64,000 nucleotides of DNA from Muribaculaceae bacterium (lineage in GTDB: Bacteria > Bacteroidota > Bacteroidia > Bacteroidales > Muribaculaceae), in NCBI GenBank assembly GCA_017505535.1, contig JAFVPD010000031.1:62001-126000 (forward strand), read 5' to 3'. The notes beneath the pieces were generated by a model. The model did not search any database. It was given only the letters and a program-made list of their open reading frames with translations, and was not told the origin of the DNA. The position numbers were made by a program, and so were the translations under genes. Of the stretch, positions 1 through 9,733 are shown in pieces. Numbering within the stretch: the stretch's first letter is position 1; every line of letters begins with the position of its first letter.

Positions 1-645
1 GGAGAGATTGAGCGTATTGACATTGAGCAGGTAGTAACATCTAACTCTTTTAATGATACAATTGATATAGGAATTCCAGCCCACTTGATTAGCTATCGCC
101 CAGATGTCATCGCAGCAGAATATGCTGTGAGAGAAGCCTTTGCCATCAAAGATGCTGCCAGCGCCGCAATGTACCCACGAATTACAATCAGTGGCAATCT
201 TGCAACAGAAGAAAGCCTTTACGGTTCATGGAAAAACTTCCCCACATCAGTAGTTTACAACCTATTTGCAGGATTGACTCAACCGCTGTTTCGAAAAAAA
301 GAATTGAAACACGACTTGCGCATAAAAGAAATCACCACACATCAAAAAGTAGCCGATTTCAAGCAAACATTGTTGAAGGCTTGTATCGATGTTTCAAACG
401 TATTAGCCAACTATAAAACTAATCGCGAAGTGATAGCCAATATGGCAAAACGTTACGATGCGTTATTTAATGCCTATACATTTAGCCGTCAACTCAACCT
501 CACAAATAGAGCTGATTACATTGACGTACTTGCAGCACAGGGACAATTGCTTAACGCTCGAATGGAACTATCAGATGCAATGATTGCCTATTATACTAAT
601 CGCGTCGCAATATATCGCGTCCTTGGGGGTGGAGCTATGCTATAG
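1..645 (+). CDS. TolC-family outer membrane efflux protein, 3' part
   Basis: The reading frame is open from base 1, so the gene begins outside the window and only its last 214 codons are present. The segment starts in a motif typical of OEP/TolC repeats (IPAHLISYRPDV, where the arginine-proline-aspartate turn is conserved) and continues as long amphipathic helices with a small beta segment, as in the second TolC repeat. TolC trimers form the outer membrane channel of RND or ABC tripartite exporters. The upstream inner-membrane and adaptor genes would lie to the left. A strong terminator follows 72 bases after the stop. The substrate cannot be deduced. Confidence 0.85.
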   Translation, partial: GEIERIDIEQVVTSNSFNDTIDIGIPAHLISYRPDVIAAEYAVREAFAIKDAASAAMYPRITISGNLATEESLYGSWKNFPTSVVYNLFAGLTQPLFRKKELKHDLRIKEITTHQKVADFKQTLLKACIDVSNVLANYKTNREVIANMAKRYDALFNAYTFSRQLNLTNRADYIDVLAAQGQLLNARMELSDAMIAYYTNRVAIYRVLGGGAML

Positions 646-717
646 GTAACATGCCGCAAAAAACATCTAAGCCACTTTATTTATATCAGACTCTAATCAA
701 TCTTATCCACAAACAAT

Positions 718-757
718 ACGAGAGGCAGCAATTTGATTGCTGCCTCTCGTGTTTTTT
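718..757 (+). terminator. Rho-independent terminator
   Basis: A perfect 14-bp stem (718-731 with 737-750), 5-base loop, then GTTTTTTCT. It ends the efflux operon and lies between convergent genes. Confidence 0.9.
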
Positions 758-781
758 CTAAAATCTATTACAATTGTGATA

Positions 782-1372
782 TTACAATGTAAGAACGATG
801 TTGTACTCTTCGGCAATACGACGCATATTCAATATAGCATAACGCATACGGCCAAGAGCAGTGTTAATGCTTACATTTGTTGCATCGGCAATTTCTTTAA
901 AACTCATGTTTCGATAATATCTCATGAGCAAAACTTCACGTTGTGAATCGGGCAACGCCATTACGATGCGACGAACATCTTTGTGTATTTGGTCGGTAAT
1001 TAAATGGTGCTCAATATTTTCTTCACACAGGTCACGACGATTGAGCATGTCGGTGTCATCATCATCGGTAGAAACTGTGTTTTCTGATTTTTCTTGACGA
1101 TAATAATCAATAATGAGATTATGAGCTATACGTGAAATCCATGCCGAAAATTTACCGGTTTCGGTATATCTTCCTTGCTTAATGGTCATAATAGCTTTGA
1201 CAAACGTTTCCTGAAATATATCATCGGCAACGTCTCTATTCTTAACTATGTGTAATATATAGGAGAAAACTCGTGCTTGATGACGTTTGAGTAAAACGTC
1301 AAAAGCCTCATTATTACCTTTAGCATAATCTGCCACCAATTGATCATCGGTGAGCTTCAAAAGTGCTTGCAT
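782..1372 (-). CDS. ECF-type RNA polymerase sigma factor
   Basis: This 196-residue protein has the two-domain layout of sigma-70 family ECF factors. Region 2 (about residues 25-98) ends in SAWISRIAHNLIIDYYR, which contacts the -10 element. Region 4 (about 138-182) contains LPDSQREVLLMRYY followed by a helix-turn-helix with SFKEIADATNVSINTALGRM. The linker is acidic (STDDDDTD). No anti-sigma gene adjoins it: the next gene upstream is rsgA, so it is either controlled from elsewhere or is a housekeeping-like ECF factor as in many Bacteroidales. A good TAnnTTTG element lies about 100 bases upstream of the start. Confidence 0.93.
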   Translation of the reverse strand: MQALLKLTDDQLVADYAKGNNEAFDVLLKRHQARVFSYILHIVKNRDVADDIFQETFVKAIMTIKQGRYTETGKFSAWISRIAHNLIIDYYRQEKSENTVSTDDDDTDMLNRRDLCEENIEHHLITDQIHKDVRRIVMALPDSQREVLLMRYYRNMSFKEIADATNVSINTALGRMRYAILNMRRIAEEYNIVLTL

Positions 1373-1468
1373 TACTATTCTATTTTAATGATTTAGAGTA
1401 GTGTTGTGCTATAGGCAATATCGGTTTTAGAGTGATTAATGATTGAGTATTTGATAATTTTACGGCAA

Positions 1469-1476
1469 CAAAAGTA
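1469..1476 (-). promoter_or_regulatory. -7 promoter element of the sigma gene
   Basis: TACTTTTG on the minus strand fits the Bacteroidota -7 consensus TAnnTTTG, leaving a 5' leader of about 90 bases. Confidence 0.6.
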
Positions 1477-1572
1477 ATTCATAAATTCTGAAAATACAAA
1501 CAATCGACAAAAAAAATGACCTATTTCACAAAAATTGCACAATATTTCCAGAAAATTACGTTACATTGTTAC

Positions 1573-2520
1573 TTAAAACGGCTTACGATATTTATCAGGC
1601 GAGAGATCATCAAGAATGCTCAGATAGGAATTATAACGCGATTGAGACACTAAATTATTGTCTAAGGCGTCTCTCACTGCGCACCCCGGCTCATGAGTGT
1701 GGGTGCAATCGCTATATCGGCAATCTTGTGATATTCTAAATATCTCAGGAAAAAAATGCGACACTTCATGCTCGTCAAAATCAATAGTGCCAAATCCTTT
1801 CACTCCCGGAGTGTCAATAATATACCCATCATCATCGGGGAGTTGAAACATTTCCGAAAAAGTAGTAGTGTGCATTCCTGTATCGTGGGTACTTGAAATT
1901 TCAGCCGTACGCAAATTGATGCCAGGAATAACGGAATTAATGAGCGTTGACTTCCCCACCCCCGAATTACCGGAGAGAAGAGAAATTTTTCCACTTAACA
2001 TCACACGCAATTCATCAATACCTTCGCCTGTTATCGCCGATGTTTTTAAGACAGTATAACCTATTGAATTGTATAAATAAGAAACCGCATCAAGCAATTC
2101 AGCATCATCTTGTTCTTCAAGCAAATCTACTTTATTTATGACAATTACAGCCGGAACTCTATATGCCTCTGCTGTCGCAAGAAAACGGTCGATAAACGTT
2201 GTCGATGTTGTAGGGTGAGAAAGTGTCACTATCAAAAATGCGCAGTCAATATTTGCGGCAATAATGTGAGCTTCCTTTGATAAGTTGCTTGCTCGACGTA
2301 TTATGTAATTTTTTCTTGGGATAATTGATGTGATGAACGCAGACCCATCGGGTGCTACATCAGAAATTTCAACATTATCCCCAACGGCAATCGGATTGGT
2401 TGTGCGTATTCCTTTTAGACGGAAATTTCCCTTAATTTTACAATTTATCTCATTCCCATCATTGGTTTTTACCACATACCAACTACCCGTATTTCTAATT
2501 ACTATTCCGTTTTTATTCAT
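1573..2520 (-). CDS. rsgA: Ribosome small-subunit-dependent GTPase A
   Basis: RsgA is a circularly permuted GTPase that checks late 30S subunit assembly. The 315-residue protein shows an N-terminal OB fold (about 1-75), then the G motifs in permuted order: NKVD (129-132, G4), TSA (160-162, G5), GNSGVGKS (184-191, P-loop) and DTPG (236-239, G3). A C-terminal zinc-binding segment has C267, C272, H274/H276 and C280. Length and all motifs are normal for the family. The gene stands alone with its own promoter-like element. Confidence 0.97.
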   Translation of the reverse strand: MNKNGIVIRNTGSWYVVKTNDGNEINCKIKGNFRLKGIRTTNPIAVGDNVEISDVAPDGSAFITSIIPRKNYIIRRASNLSKEAHIIAANIDCAFLIVTLSHPTTSTTFIDRFLATAEAYRVPAVIVINKVDLLEEQDDAELLDAVSYLYNSIGYTVLKTSAITGEGIDELRVMLSGKISLLSGNSGVGKSTLINSVIPGINLRTAEISSTHDTGMHTTTFSEMFQLPDDDGYIIDTPGVKGFGTIDFDEHEVSHFFPEIFRISQDCRYSDCTHTHEPGCAVRDALDNNLVSQSRYNSYLSILDDLSPDKYRKPF

Positions 2521-2596
2521 TATTATTTTATCACTATTGTCGCAAAATTCAAGTCAGTAAGGTCTAAAAAATCACGAAAAGCGTCATTTTCAACGG

Positions 2597-2604
2597 CAAA
2601 TATA
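2597..2604 (-). promoter_or_regulatory. -7 promoter element of rsgA
   Basis: TATATTTG on the minus strand, about 77 bases before the rsgA start codon, matches TAnnTTTG. Confidence 0.5.
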
Positions 2605-2657
2605 CGAAAAATAGCATTTTTATAAGCATAAAAGTAGGATTATTTGCGAATATTTCG

Positions 2658-2665
2658 TAATTTTG
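2658..2665 (+). promoter_or_regulatory. -7 promoter element of the winged-helix gene
   Basis: TAATTTTG followed by CA, 53 bases upstream of the start codon at 2718. Confidence 0.65.
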
Positions 2666-2717
2666 CACCCGATTTAGAAAATTGAATTCATTTATTAACA
2701 ACTAAGTACTACAAAAC

Positions 2718-2927
2718 ATGAATGTAGAAACAATTGGTACATGGGCAGGCCTCGTATGGAATGCTCTCAATGAAAAAGACGTTTTAGGTAACAAAGAAAT
2801 TAAGAAAGCTACAAAACTTAAAGACAAAGAACTTTATGCTGCAATTGGTTGGTTGGCTCGTGAGGGCAAGCTCAACATTGCAGAAAGCGAAGATGGTAAA
2901 GAATTAGTTCTTTCTCTCGTTAAGTAA
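2718..2927 (+). CDS. Winged helix-turn-helix protein, DUF2582 family
   Basis: This 69-residue protein begins MNVETIGTWAGLVWNALNE and continues with NKEIKKATKLKDKELYAAIGWLAREGKL, the compact winged-helix fold of the DUF2582 family found in Bacteroidota. A recognition-helix-like segment (about 36-50) is followed by a wing (51-69). The role is unknown; the family is thought of as DNA-binding or as a protein interaction module. It is monocistronic, with its own promoter and terminator, and its codons look like those of a well-expressed gene. Confidence 0.85.
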   Translation: MNVETIGTWAGLVWNALNEKDVLGNKEIKKATKLKDKELYAAIGWLAREGKLNIAESEDGKELVLSLVK

Positions 2928-2945
2928 TTATACCCTCTACAATAA

Positions 2946-2990
2946 AATAGGCTGAATATTCTCTATGATTGGGATATTCAGCCTATTTTG
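2946..2990. terminator. Bidirectional terminator
   Basis: A 14-bp perfect stem (2946-2959 with 2974-2987) with A-rich and T-rich flanks serves the convergent winged-helix and TPR genes. Confidence 0.85.
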
Positions 2991-3002
2991 TATTTAATCG
3001 GT

Positions 3003-3833
3003 TTATTCCAAATGTTTTTTCAACATCTCAGCCCGTTGTGGATCAACCCCAAGCTCTATTGCACGTTTTAAATCGGCCTGAGCATCGGCATTACTATATC
3101 GCAACTTGTTCAGATAAGCTCGGTATAAATATAGCTCGGCATCATTGGGGTCTATCGCCAAGCCTTCAGCAATATCACTCGCCGCCTCTCCCAGTTGGTC
3201 AGTGAGAAGATACATTGCAGCTCTTCCACTATAATATTCTATCTCTTTTGATCTATTCAGCAATTTAGTGTACTGAATAATAGCCTCAAACGGCCGTCCT
3301 GTAGCCGAATACAACGAAGCGAGACCAATTGCGGTATAGTCATCATCGGGAGCCAATCGCTCCAACATTTTGAAATCACTCTCAGCCGTTTCCACATCGC
3401 CACCATACATCGCCATCATTCCGTGCATAAACCGAGGCTCTATGGCAGCCGAATCAAGTTGCAGAATCAGTTCATAATCGGCATAGGCTTCTTTATCTCG
3501 TCCAATGGCTCGTAACACTTTTGCTCGATTGCTGAGTATGGTTACAGACCCCGGAGCAATTGCATGGGCGTGATTAAGAATGTCCAATGCAAGACTATCC
3601 CTGCCGGCATACAATCTCACCATTCCCAAATTGGACATTAACAATACGTTTGTAGGATTACTTGGCTCCATGCGCATTGCACTGACCAACAAAGTCTCGG
3701 CATCGTCCCAACGTTGCTCGGCTATTGCAGTATCAGCACGTCCAACTATATCGATATACTCCGATGCTTGCGCAAAAATATTTTGTGCAATAATCGCCAT
3801 TAATAGGCCTAATATTATTTTTACATTCCTCAT
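3003..3833 (-). CDS. Secreted tetratricopeptide-repeat protein
   Basis: The 276-residue product begins with a signal peptide (MRNVKIILGLLMAIIAQNIFAQ; cleavage probably after the alanine-glutamine step). The rest is a series of 34-residue helical hairpins with TPR spacing, for example DDAETLLVSAMRMEPSNPTN, KEAYADYELILQLD and DIAEGLAIDPNDAELYLYRA. TPR proteins are scaffolds; a periplasmic or envelope-assembly role is likely but no partner is visible. It is monocistronic with a TACCTTTG promoter element just before the start. Confidence 0.88.
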   Translation of the reverse strand: MRNVKIILGLLMAIIAQNIFAQASEYIDIVGRADTAIAEQRWDDAETLLVSAMRMEPSNPTNVLLMSNLGMVRLYAGRDSLALDILNHAHAIAPGSVTILSNRAKVLRAIGRDKEAYADYELILQLDSAAIEPRFMHGMMAMYGGDVETAESDFKMLERLAPDDDYTAIGLASLYSATGRPFEAIIQYTKLLNRSKEIEYYSGRAAMYLLTDQLGEAASDIAEGLAIDPNDAELYLYRAYLNKLRYSNADAQADLKRAIELGVDPQRAEMLKKHLE

Positions 3834-3850
3834 ATTGCAATTTTATTCCA

Positions 3851-3858
3851 CAAAGGTA
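3851..3858 (-). promoter_or_regulatory. -7 promoter element of the TPR gene
   Basis: TACCTTTG on the minus strand, 17 bases before the start codon at 3833; the 5' leader is very short. Confidence 0.6.
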
Positions 3859-3945
3859 AAAATTATCCACAAAACCAATGCCTACATTATATTGAATTAA
3901 CAGACATTATGTATCTTCAATTATAAATAATGCGCCAAAAAGTAG

Positions 3946-3953
3946 TATCTTTG
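3946..3953 (+). promoter_or_regulatory. -7 promoter element of the permease-ribBA unit
   Basis: TATCTTTG followed by CA, 34 bases upstream of the start at 3988. Confidence 0.65.
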
Positions 3954-3987
3954 CAATTTAATAATAAAAGACAAGCACTCAACTGAA

Positions 3988-5901
3988 ATGTTAAAAATAA
4001 AAAGATTATATACATTTATGCTACAGAGCTTTATTCCTCTGTTGCTCATGACATTCTTTATATGTCTTTTTATTGTGTTGATGCAATTCCTATGGAAATA
4101 CATTGACGACTTAGTAGGTAAAGGCCTTGAATTTAGCGTAATTGTTGAATTGTTTTTCTACGCAGCACTTACATTAGTTCCAATGGCACTACCATTGGCT
4201 GTATTGCTTGCGTCGCTCATGACTTTTGGGAACTTAGGAGAACGATTTGAGCTCACTGCAATGAAAGCGTCAGGAGTTTCCTTGCTCAAATCAATGCGCC
4301 CTATCATTGCTTTAATGATCGTCATCGCGATTGGTGCATTTTTCTTTCAGAACAATGTACTTCCGGTTGCTCAAACCAAGATGTGGACTCTACTATACTC
4401 CATGAGGCAAAAATCTCCGGAACTTGAAATACCCGAAGGTGTATTTTATGATCAAATTCCGGGATATAACCTATTTGTTCAGAAAAAAGATGCTGAAACA
4501 GGCCTTTTACACAATGTAATGATATATGACGTCTCGGCCGGTTTTGACAATTCTCGCATCATTCTTGCCGACACAGGAAAAATGAGTATGACCGCCGACA
4601 AGAAACATCTATTCCTTTCATTAAAACAAGGCGAACAATTTGAAAACCTCAAAGAGCAAGGGACTACTCGTGGCAATGTACCATACAGACGTGAATCATT
4701 CACGGAAAAAGAAATCATGATTGCATTTGATGCCAATTTCAACCGAATGGACGAAGATGGAATGCGCAATCAATATGTGGGAAAAAACATTTCTGAACTG
4801 CAAGCAACGATAGACTCAGTCAAATATAGAGTTGATAGCATCGGACTCTTATATGGGCAAGCACTCAAAGAAACTCCATTCCTTGGACTCCCCTACTATC
4901 GACGCGTTTACGAAAAAGGGGCAATAGTAAACAAGCCACAAAAGCCGGTAACACTCACAACGCCAATAAATCTTGATTCGTTGGTTATAGGAAAAAGCGC
5001 CGGGACCCACAAAGGTTGCCTCACTCAAGCTCTCAACGAAGCAAAACGTAGCCGACAGGACTATGAATTCAAAAGTTATACCATGGGAGATGACCGCAAA
5101 ACCATACGTCGCCATGGCATTGAACTTATGAAAAAATTCACTCTCTCATTTGCGTGCATCATATTCTTTTTCATTGGAGCGCCATTAGGCGCAATCATAC
5201 GCAAAGGAGGTCTTGGTATGCCCCTTGTTATATCGGTATTCCTTTTTATATTCTATTACATCATAGACAACACCGGCTACAAAATGGCACGAAATGGGTC
5301 GCTTGAAGTGTGGCAAGGAATGTGGTTGAGCTCAGCAGTTCTTCTGCCATTGGGTGTTTTCTTCACCTACAAGGCCGTAAACGACTCTGCCGTATTCAAC
5401 ATTGACGCCTACACAATATTCTTCCGCAAATTATTGGGCCGAAACGAAGTGAGAAACGTTCAAATGAAAGAAGTTATCATTGATGAGGTTGAAAATACCC
5501 AAGCACTGATGCTCCTCAATTCACTCAAAGAACATGCTACTCAGTTCTTAAATCAATATAAATCCCGCCAAAACTATTTGTCATATTGGCTAAACGGATT
5601 TGACCGTACAAAGCTACATAGCTTATCTAAAGAGGTCGAAACAGTTGTTGAATACCTATCAAATTCACGCGATAAAATGGTAATAAACCGATTGATGGAC
5701 CTTCCAATAATGCGTAGTCTGTGGCTATACAAGCCATCAAGCTACAAATGGATTGGCATCACATGTGTTATTTTATTCCCCATTGGCCTACCTATATATC
5801 TTTTAGGAATTTCCAGCCAAAAGCACTTACTGAATGAAATAAAATCGATTCTCAAAACATGCGACGACCTTGAGAAATCAATCAACAATAATAATCCCTA
5901 A
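3988..5901 (+). CDS. LptF/LptG-family permease (YjgP/YjgQ)
   Basis: Inner-membrane component of the ABC transporter that extracts lipopolysaccharide and passes it to the Lpt bridge. The start (MLKIKRLYTFMLQSFIPLLLMTFFI) is the typical amphipathic helix plus first transmembrane segment. Helices follow at about 45-80 and 100-125, then a periplasmic beta-jellyroll domain (about 130-380), then three more helices near 390-480. At 637 residues it is much longer than the roughly 360-residue proteobacterial proteins; the extra length is a C-terminal cytoplasmic helical part with one more hydrophobic pair near 590-615, a form seen in Bacteroidota. ribBA follows after 33 bases, so the two are probably co-transcribed. 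Confidence 0.92.
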   Translation: MLKIKRLYTFMLQSFIPLLLMTFFICLFIVLMQFLWKYIDDLVGKGLEFSVIVELFFYAALTLVPMALPLAVLLASLMTFGNLGERFELTAMKASGVSLLKSMRPIIALMIVIAIGAFFFQNNVLPVAQTKMWTLLYSMRQKSPELEIPEGVFYDQIPGYNLFVQKKDAETGLLHNVMIYDVSAGFDNSRIILADTGKMSMTADKKHLFLSLKQGEQFENLKEQGTTRGNVPYRRESFTEKEIMIAFDANFNRMDEDGMRNQYVGKNISELQATIDSVKYRVDSIGLLYGQALKETPFLGLPYYRRVYEKGAIVNKPQKPVTLTTPINLDSLVIGKSAGTHKGCLTQALNEAKRSRQDYEFKSYTMGDDRKTIRRHGIELMKKFTLSFACIIFFFIGAPLGAIIRKGGLGMPLVISVFLFIFYYIIDNTGYKMARNGSLEVWQGMWLSSAVLLPLGVFFTYKAVNDSAVFNIDAYTIFFRKLLGRNEVRNVQMKEVIIDEVENTQALMLLNSLKEHATQFLNQYKSRQNYLSYWLNGFDRTKLHSLSKEVETVVEYLSNSRDKMVINRLMDLPIMRSLWLYKPSSYKWIGITCVILFPIGLPIYLLGISSQKHLLNEIKSILKTCDDLEKSINNNNP

Positions 5902-5934
5902 ATAATTATACATAGAACAAATTAGTAACAATAT

Positions 5935-7152
5935 ATGAAACCGATAATACTTGACCCCATAGAAGAAGCCCTCAAAGACTTTGCTGAGGGAAAGTTTGTA
6001 ATCGTTGTAGATGATGAAGATCGCGAAAATGAAGGAGACTTGATATGTGCTGCCGAGAAAATCACCCCCGAGCAAGTTAATTTTATGCTCAAGAATGCTC
6101 GTGGAGTTCTTTGTGTTCCCATCACCCTTTCTCGCTGTCGCGAGCTAAATCTTAGTCGCCAAGTTGACGACAACACATCGGTATTGGGAACACCATTTAC
6201 CATCACAGTTGATAAACTTGACGGTTGTTCTACCGGAGTTTCTATCGAGGATCGTGCGGCTACTATCAGAGCTCTTGCCGATCCCAATTCTACGCCCGAC
6301 ACATTTGGACGTCCGGGACACATCAATCCGCTATATGCACAAGATGAAGGCGTATTGCGCCGTCCGGGGCACACCGAAGCAGGAGTAGATTTGGCACGAC
6401 TTTCGGGACTATATCCTGCCGCCGCACTCATGGAAATCATGAGCGATGATGGCACTATGGCTCGTCTCCCCGAATTGAGACAAAAGGCTGACGAATGGGG
6501 CATGAAACTTGTATCTATCGCCGACCTCATTGCTTACCGCATTAAGCAAGAATCTCTCGTTGAAAAAGGAGAGGAAGTTGACATGCCCACTAAATATGGT
6601 CATTTCAGACTCATTCCATTCCGTCAAAAAAGCAATGGTCTTGAACACATCGCTTTAATAAAAGGAGACTTAACAACTGCCGAACCTGCACTTGTCAGAG
6701 TACATTCATCGTGCGCTACCGGCGACATTTTTGCGTCAAAACGTTGTGATTGTGGCGAGCAACTCCACAAGGCCATGAGCATGATTGAACGTGAAGGTAG
6801 AGGTGCAATAGTATATCTCAATCAAGAAGGTAGAGGCATTGGGTTGATGGATAAAATCAAAGCCTACAAACTTCAAGAAAATGGCATGGACACAGTTGAT
6901 GCCAACTTGCATTTAGGACACAGAGCAGATGAACGCAACTATGGTGTAGGGGCTCAAATCTTGCGCTCGATAGGCGTCACAAAAATGCGTCTCATGTCAA
7001 ACAATCCGGTGAAACGCATAGGGCTTGAAGGATTTGGACTTGAAGTCGTAGAGAATATTCCCATCGAGATTGAACCAAACGAGTATAATCGCACATATAT
7101 GATTACAAAGAAGACTCGCATGGGACACGATTTGCACAATCTTGACAATTAA
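5935..7152 (+). CDS. ribBA: Bifunctional DHBP synthase / GTP cyclohydrolase II
   Basis: This catalyses both entry steps of riboflavin synthesis. The N-terminal half (about 1-205, RibB) makes 3,4-dihydroxy-2-butanone 4-phosphate from ribulose 5-phosphate and shows [11 protein letters not shown] (26-36), RPGHINPL (126-133) and RRPGHTEAG (142-150). The C-terminal half (about 215-405, RibA) opens GTP and shows the zinc cysteines C260, C271 and C273 in [18 protein letters not shown], then NQEGRGIGL. Both halves keep their active-site residues, so it should be truly bifunctional. No FMN riboswitch lies in front of it. Confidence 0.97.
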   Translation: MKPIILDPIEEALKDFAEGKFVIVVDDEDRENEGDLICAAEKITPEQVNFMLKNARGVLCVPITLSRCRELNLSRQVDDNTSVLGTPFTITVDKLDGCSTGVSIEDRAATIRALADPNSTPDTFGRPGHINPLYAQDEGVLRRPGHTEAGVDLARLSGLYPAAALMEIMSDDGTMARLPELRQKADEWGMKLVSIADLIAYRIKQESLVEKGEEVDMPTKYGHFRLIPFRQKSNGLEHIALIKGDLTTAEPALVRVHSSCATGDIFASKRCDCGEQLHKAMSMIEREGRGAIVYLNQEGRGIGLMDKIKAYKLQENGMDTVDANLHLGHRADERNYGVGAQILRSIGVTKMRLMSNNPVKRIGLEGFGLEVVENIPIEIEPNEYNRTYMITKKTRMGHDLHNLDN

Positions 7153-7242
7153 GATTTTTCTGAAAAATTTTTTTGGCAATCATATAATAAAGTAACACCA
7201 TGATTCGTTTTATAGGTGTAACTAATTTAATATGAATTGCCT

Positions 7243-7413
7243 ATGAAGAATGTTTCTACATCATCAGCGACAGTTCATTCCTCTTCAAACCAGAGTGTAG
7301 CCACTGCTCCCCGTCCAAAGAAAACGACGTTGGACTTCATTCGACAATTCGCAAGAAGCTACCACTGCGAGCATGGACTTAACGCCACTCTAAGCGGAAT
7401 GATTGTCAACTAA
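7243..7413 (+). CDS. Small conserved-looking protein (56 codons)
   Basis: ATG at 7243 opens a 56-residue frame ending in TAA at 7411, directly followed by a strong terminator, which supports a real gene. The N-terminal half is serine/threonine/alanine-rich and disordered. The C-terminal half (TTLDFIRQFARSYHCEHGL then SGMIVN) resembles, from memory, short Bacteroidales proteins carrying an IRQFAR..Y motif and ending in a short hydrophobic I/V-N tail. No function is known to me. It has no clear promoter of its own and may be read through from ribBA; an 11-codon frame (7200-7235) precedes it. Confidence 0.6.
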   Translation: MKNVSTSSATVHSSSNQSVATAPRPKKTTLDFIRQFARSYHCEHGLNATLSGMIVN

Positions 7414-7417
7414 AACA

Positions 7418-7459
7418 ACAGAGCGAAGCCAGTTTCAAAGCTTCGCTCTGTTTGTTTTT
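7418..7459 (+). terminator. Rho-independent terminator
   Basis: A perfect 12-bp stem (7418-7429 with 7440-7451) followed by TTGTTTTT, four bases after the small gene. Confidence 0.88.
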
Positions 7460-7473
7460 AAGCCAACTTTTAC

Positions 7474-7481
7474 TAAATTTG
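7474..7481 (+). promoter_or_regulatory. -7 promoter element
   Basis: TAAATTTG upstream of the secreted unknown protein, giving a 5' leader of about 90 bases. Confidence 0.55.
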
Positions 7482-7577
7482 CGAGAACAAGGACAATTTG
7501 GTTGCGAGCTCATGAAATTCCTCCTATATGCGGAGAATAAAATCAACCTTATACATCATATATAAAACCTATAAATT

Positions 7578-8336
7578 ATGATACGATTTAACTTTTTCAA
7601 TTTAACCCGCAAGGTGTTGCTGCTTTTTATTCTCATTATTTGTAGTCCTGGAAGCATCTTCTCAAAAGACAAGACCGATGATGCAACATCATTTGCCATA
7701 GAAGTTTACTTCAAAGATGGCACTACAATTAATGGATATAACCGAACTGACTTTACAGGAGGGAAATCTACTCTTGGGATAAGTAAAGAGCCTAAGGGGA
7801 AAATAGAAAAATATGAAAGCGAACTAATAGATTCTATCGTTTTTCCTCCATCAGCAAATGATACAACAAGAGTTGTTTGGATTCCGTTAAAAGCGCACAA
7901 ACAACCAGCCGGTCAAAAAAACATTTTTAGTAGAAACGAATTTTTCAAGAAACCTGTTTTTCTAATGAAAGTATTTACGGGAAAAAGTATTACAGGATAT
8001 ATTCTACCCACCTATGACGCAACTCCGAATAATTATAAAGGAATAACGACAATCACGACATGGAGTGTGAACTCATATTACATTACTGAACCAAACATTG
8101 ACTATGCCTACTGTTATTGGAAATCAGAGAAAGGTATAATGTTATTTTTTGGCAGTATGATAAAAAAATCACTCAAGCAATACCCCGATATGATTGAGCT
8201 TTTTAATCAAAAAATTATCACGAAAGATGAATTCTTAAGCGATCCATCTATATGTTATTTGTATTTTGACGACCTCATTACAAATCAACAAGTTGATACG
8301 GGAAATGAATCGGGTTCAAATGACAAAGAAAATTAA
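7578..8336 (+). CDS. Secreted protein of unknown function
   Basis: I do not recognise this 252-residue protein. It starts with a signal peptide (positively charged MIRFNFFNLTRK, hydrophobic VLLLFILIICSPGSIFS). The mature part is lysine- and aromatic-rich and mostly beta-like. Its opening (FAIEVYFKDGTTINGYNRTDF) suggests a small beta domain in which a compound is presented on a strand-turn-strand motif, but this does not identify a family. The end is polar (NQQVDTGNESGSNDKEN). The gene is more A+T-rich than its neighbours by eye, which could mean recent acquisition or weak selection. It is monocistronic. Confidence 0.7.
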   Translation: MIRFNFFNLTRKVLLLFILIICSPGSIFSKDKTDDATSFAIEVYFKDGTTINGYNRTDFTGGKSTLGISKEPKGKIEKYESELIDSIVFPPSANDTTRVVWIPLKAHKQPAGQKNIFSRNEFFKKPVFLMKVFTGKSITGYILPTYDATPNNYKGITTITTWSVNSYYITEPNIDYAYCYWKSEKGIMLFFGSMIKKSLKQYPDMIELFNQKIITKDEFLSDPSICYLYFDDLITNQQVDTGNESGSNDKEN

Positions 8337-8370
8337 TTGGACACAAAGAATAAAGAAAACTAATTAAATT

Positions 8371-8410
8371 AAAACACCACCAAGCCAAATTTGACTTGGT
8401 GGTGTTTTGA
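8371..8410. terminator. Bidirectional terminator
   Basis: A perfect 14-bp stem (8371-8384 with 8395-8408) including A4/T4 ends lies between the convergent secreted-protein gene and glyA. Confidence 0.88.
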
Positions 8411-8430
8411 TAATTTGGGGTTATACGTTA

Positions 8431-9711
8431 TTAGTAAGCAAACATTGGATATCCTTCCATGATTGTATTTACTTTTTCTTTAACCGAAGCGATGATTTTA
8501 GCATCTTCAGGGTTAGAGAGAACTGTATCAATCATTTCTACGATTTCGCCCATGAGGTCTTCTTTTGCTCCACGAGTAGTAATCGCAGGAGTACCAAGAC
8601 GAATACCTGAAGTGAGGAATGGAGAGCGGCTATCAAATGGCACCATATTCTTGTTTGCAGTGATGTCAGCTTCAACAAGAACTTTTTCTGCAACCTTACC
8701 TGTCAATTCAGGGAATTTAGTGCGGAGGTCAACAAGCATACAATGGTTGTCGGTTCCACCTGAGATAATTTTATAGCCTTTATCTACAAGCGCTTGAGCC
8801 ATTACAGAGGCATTTTTCTTCACTTGAGTTTGATATTCTTTATATGATGGTTGCAATGCTTCACCAAAGGCTACAGCCTTAGCAGCAATTACATGTTCCA
8901 ATGGACCACCTTGAACACCGGGGAAAACAGCAGAATCAAGCAATGAAGACATCATGCGAGTAACACCCTTTGGAGTTTTCTTTCCCCAAGGATTTTCAAA
9001 ATCTTCGCCCAATAAAATAATACCACCACGAGGGCCACGAAGAGTTTTGTGGGTTGTAGAAGTCACAATGTGGGCATATTTCACCGGATTGTCAAGCAAT
9101 CCTGCTGCAATGAGACCTGCTGGGTGTGCCATATCTACCATGAAAATAGCACCGATTTCGTCGGCAAGACGACGCATGCGAGCATAATCCCATTCACGAG
9201 AATAGGCACTTGCTCCACCGATAATCAATTTGGGGCGTTCGCGGCGAGCAACTTCCTCCATTTGTTCATAGTCAACAAGACCAGTGTCTTCTTTTACATT
9301 GTATTCCAAGGCCTGGAACATCAATCCAGAGAAATTCACAGGGCTACCATGAGAAAGGTGACCACCATGTGAGAGATTAAGTCCGAGGAATTTATCACCT
9401 GGTTTAAGGCAAGCCATAAATACAGCCATATTGGCTTGTGCACCTGAATGAGGTTGTACATTGGCGTAAGCTGCACCAAAAATTTCTTTCAAACGATCTA
9501 TTGCCAATTGTTCGGCTTCATCTACCACTTGGCAACCACCATAATAACGATGTCCGGGATATCCCTCAGCATACTTATTTGTAAGGCAAGAACCCATTGC
9601 CTGCATTACTTGTTCACTAACAAAGTTTTCAGAAGCGATTAGCTCAATGCCATGACGTTGACGCTGATGTTCACGCTCAATAATGTCAAAAATTTTGTTG
9701 TCTCTTTCCAT
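8431..9711 (-). CDS. glyA: Serine hydroxymethyltransferase
   Basis: PLP enzyme interconverting serine and glycine with tetrahydrofolate, the main source of one-carbon units. The 426-residue length is standard. The PLP lysine is K222 in [14 protein letters not shown]; the substrate-binding segments [13 protein letters not shown] and HGGHLSHG are intact. It lies 22 bases downstream of the flavin reductase gene on the same strand with no promoter motif in the gap, so it probably belongs to the pyrBI transcription unit. Codon choice looks like that of a highly expressed gene. Confidence 0.97.
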   Translation of the reverse strand: MERDNKIFDIIEREHQRQRHGIELIASENFVSEQVMQAMGSCLTNKYAEGYPGHRYYGGCQVVDEAEQLAIDRLKEIFGAAYANVQPHSGAQANMAVFMACLKPGDKFLGLNLSHGGHLSHGSPVNFSGLMFQALEYNVKEDTGLVDYEQMEEVARRERPKLIIGGASAYSREWDYARMRRLADEIGAIFMVDMAHPAGLIAAGLLDNPVKYAHIVTSTTHKTLRGPRGGIILLGEDFENPWGKKTPKGVTRMMSSLLDSAVFPGVQGGPLEHVIAAKAVAFGEALQPSYKEYQTQVKKNASVMAQALVDKGYKIISGGTDNHCMLVDLRTKFPELTGKVAEKVLVEADITANKNMVPFDSRSPFLTSGIRLGTPAITTRGAKEDLMGEIVEMIDTVLSNPEDAKIIASVKEKVNTIMEGYPMFAY

Positions 9712-9733
9712 TGAAATTGTATTTATTGATTAT

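Noticed and set aside
5902-5934. FMN riboswitch before ribBA
   Set aside because: The gap is only 33 bases, too short for an RFN element.
7156-7180. Terminator after ribBA
   Set aside because: Only an A/T stem ATTTTTC/GAAAAAT with a T-run is present; too weak to call with confidence, and the small gene at 7243 may be read through.
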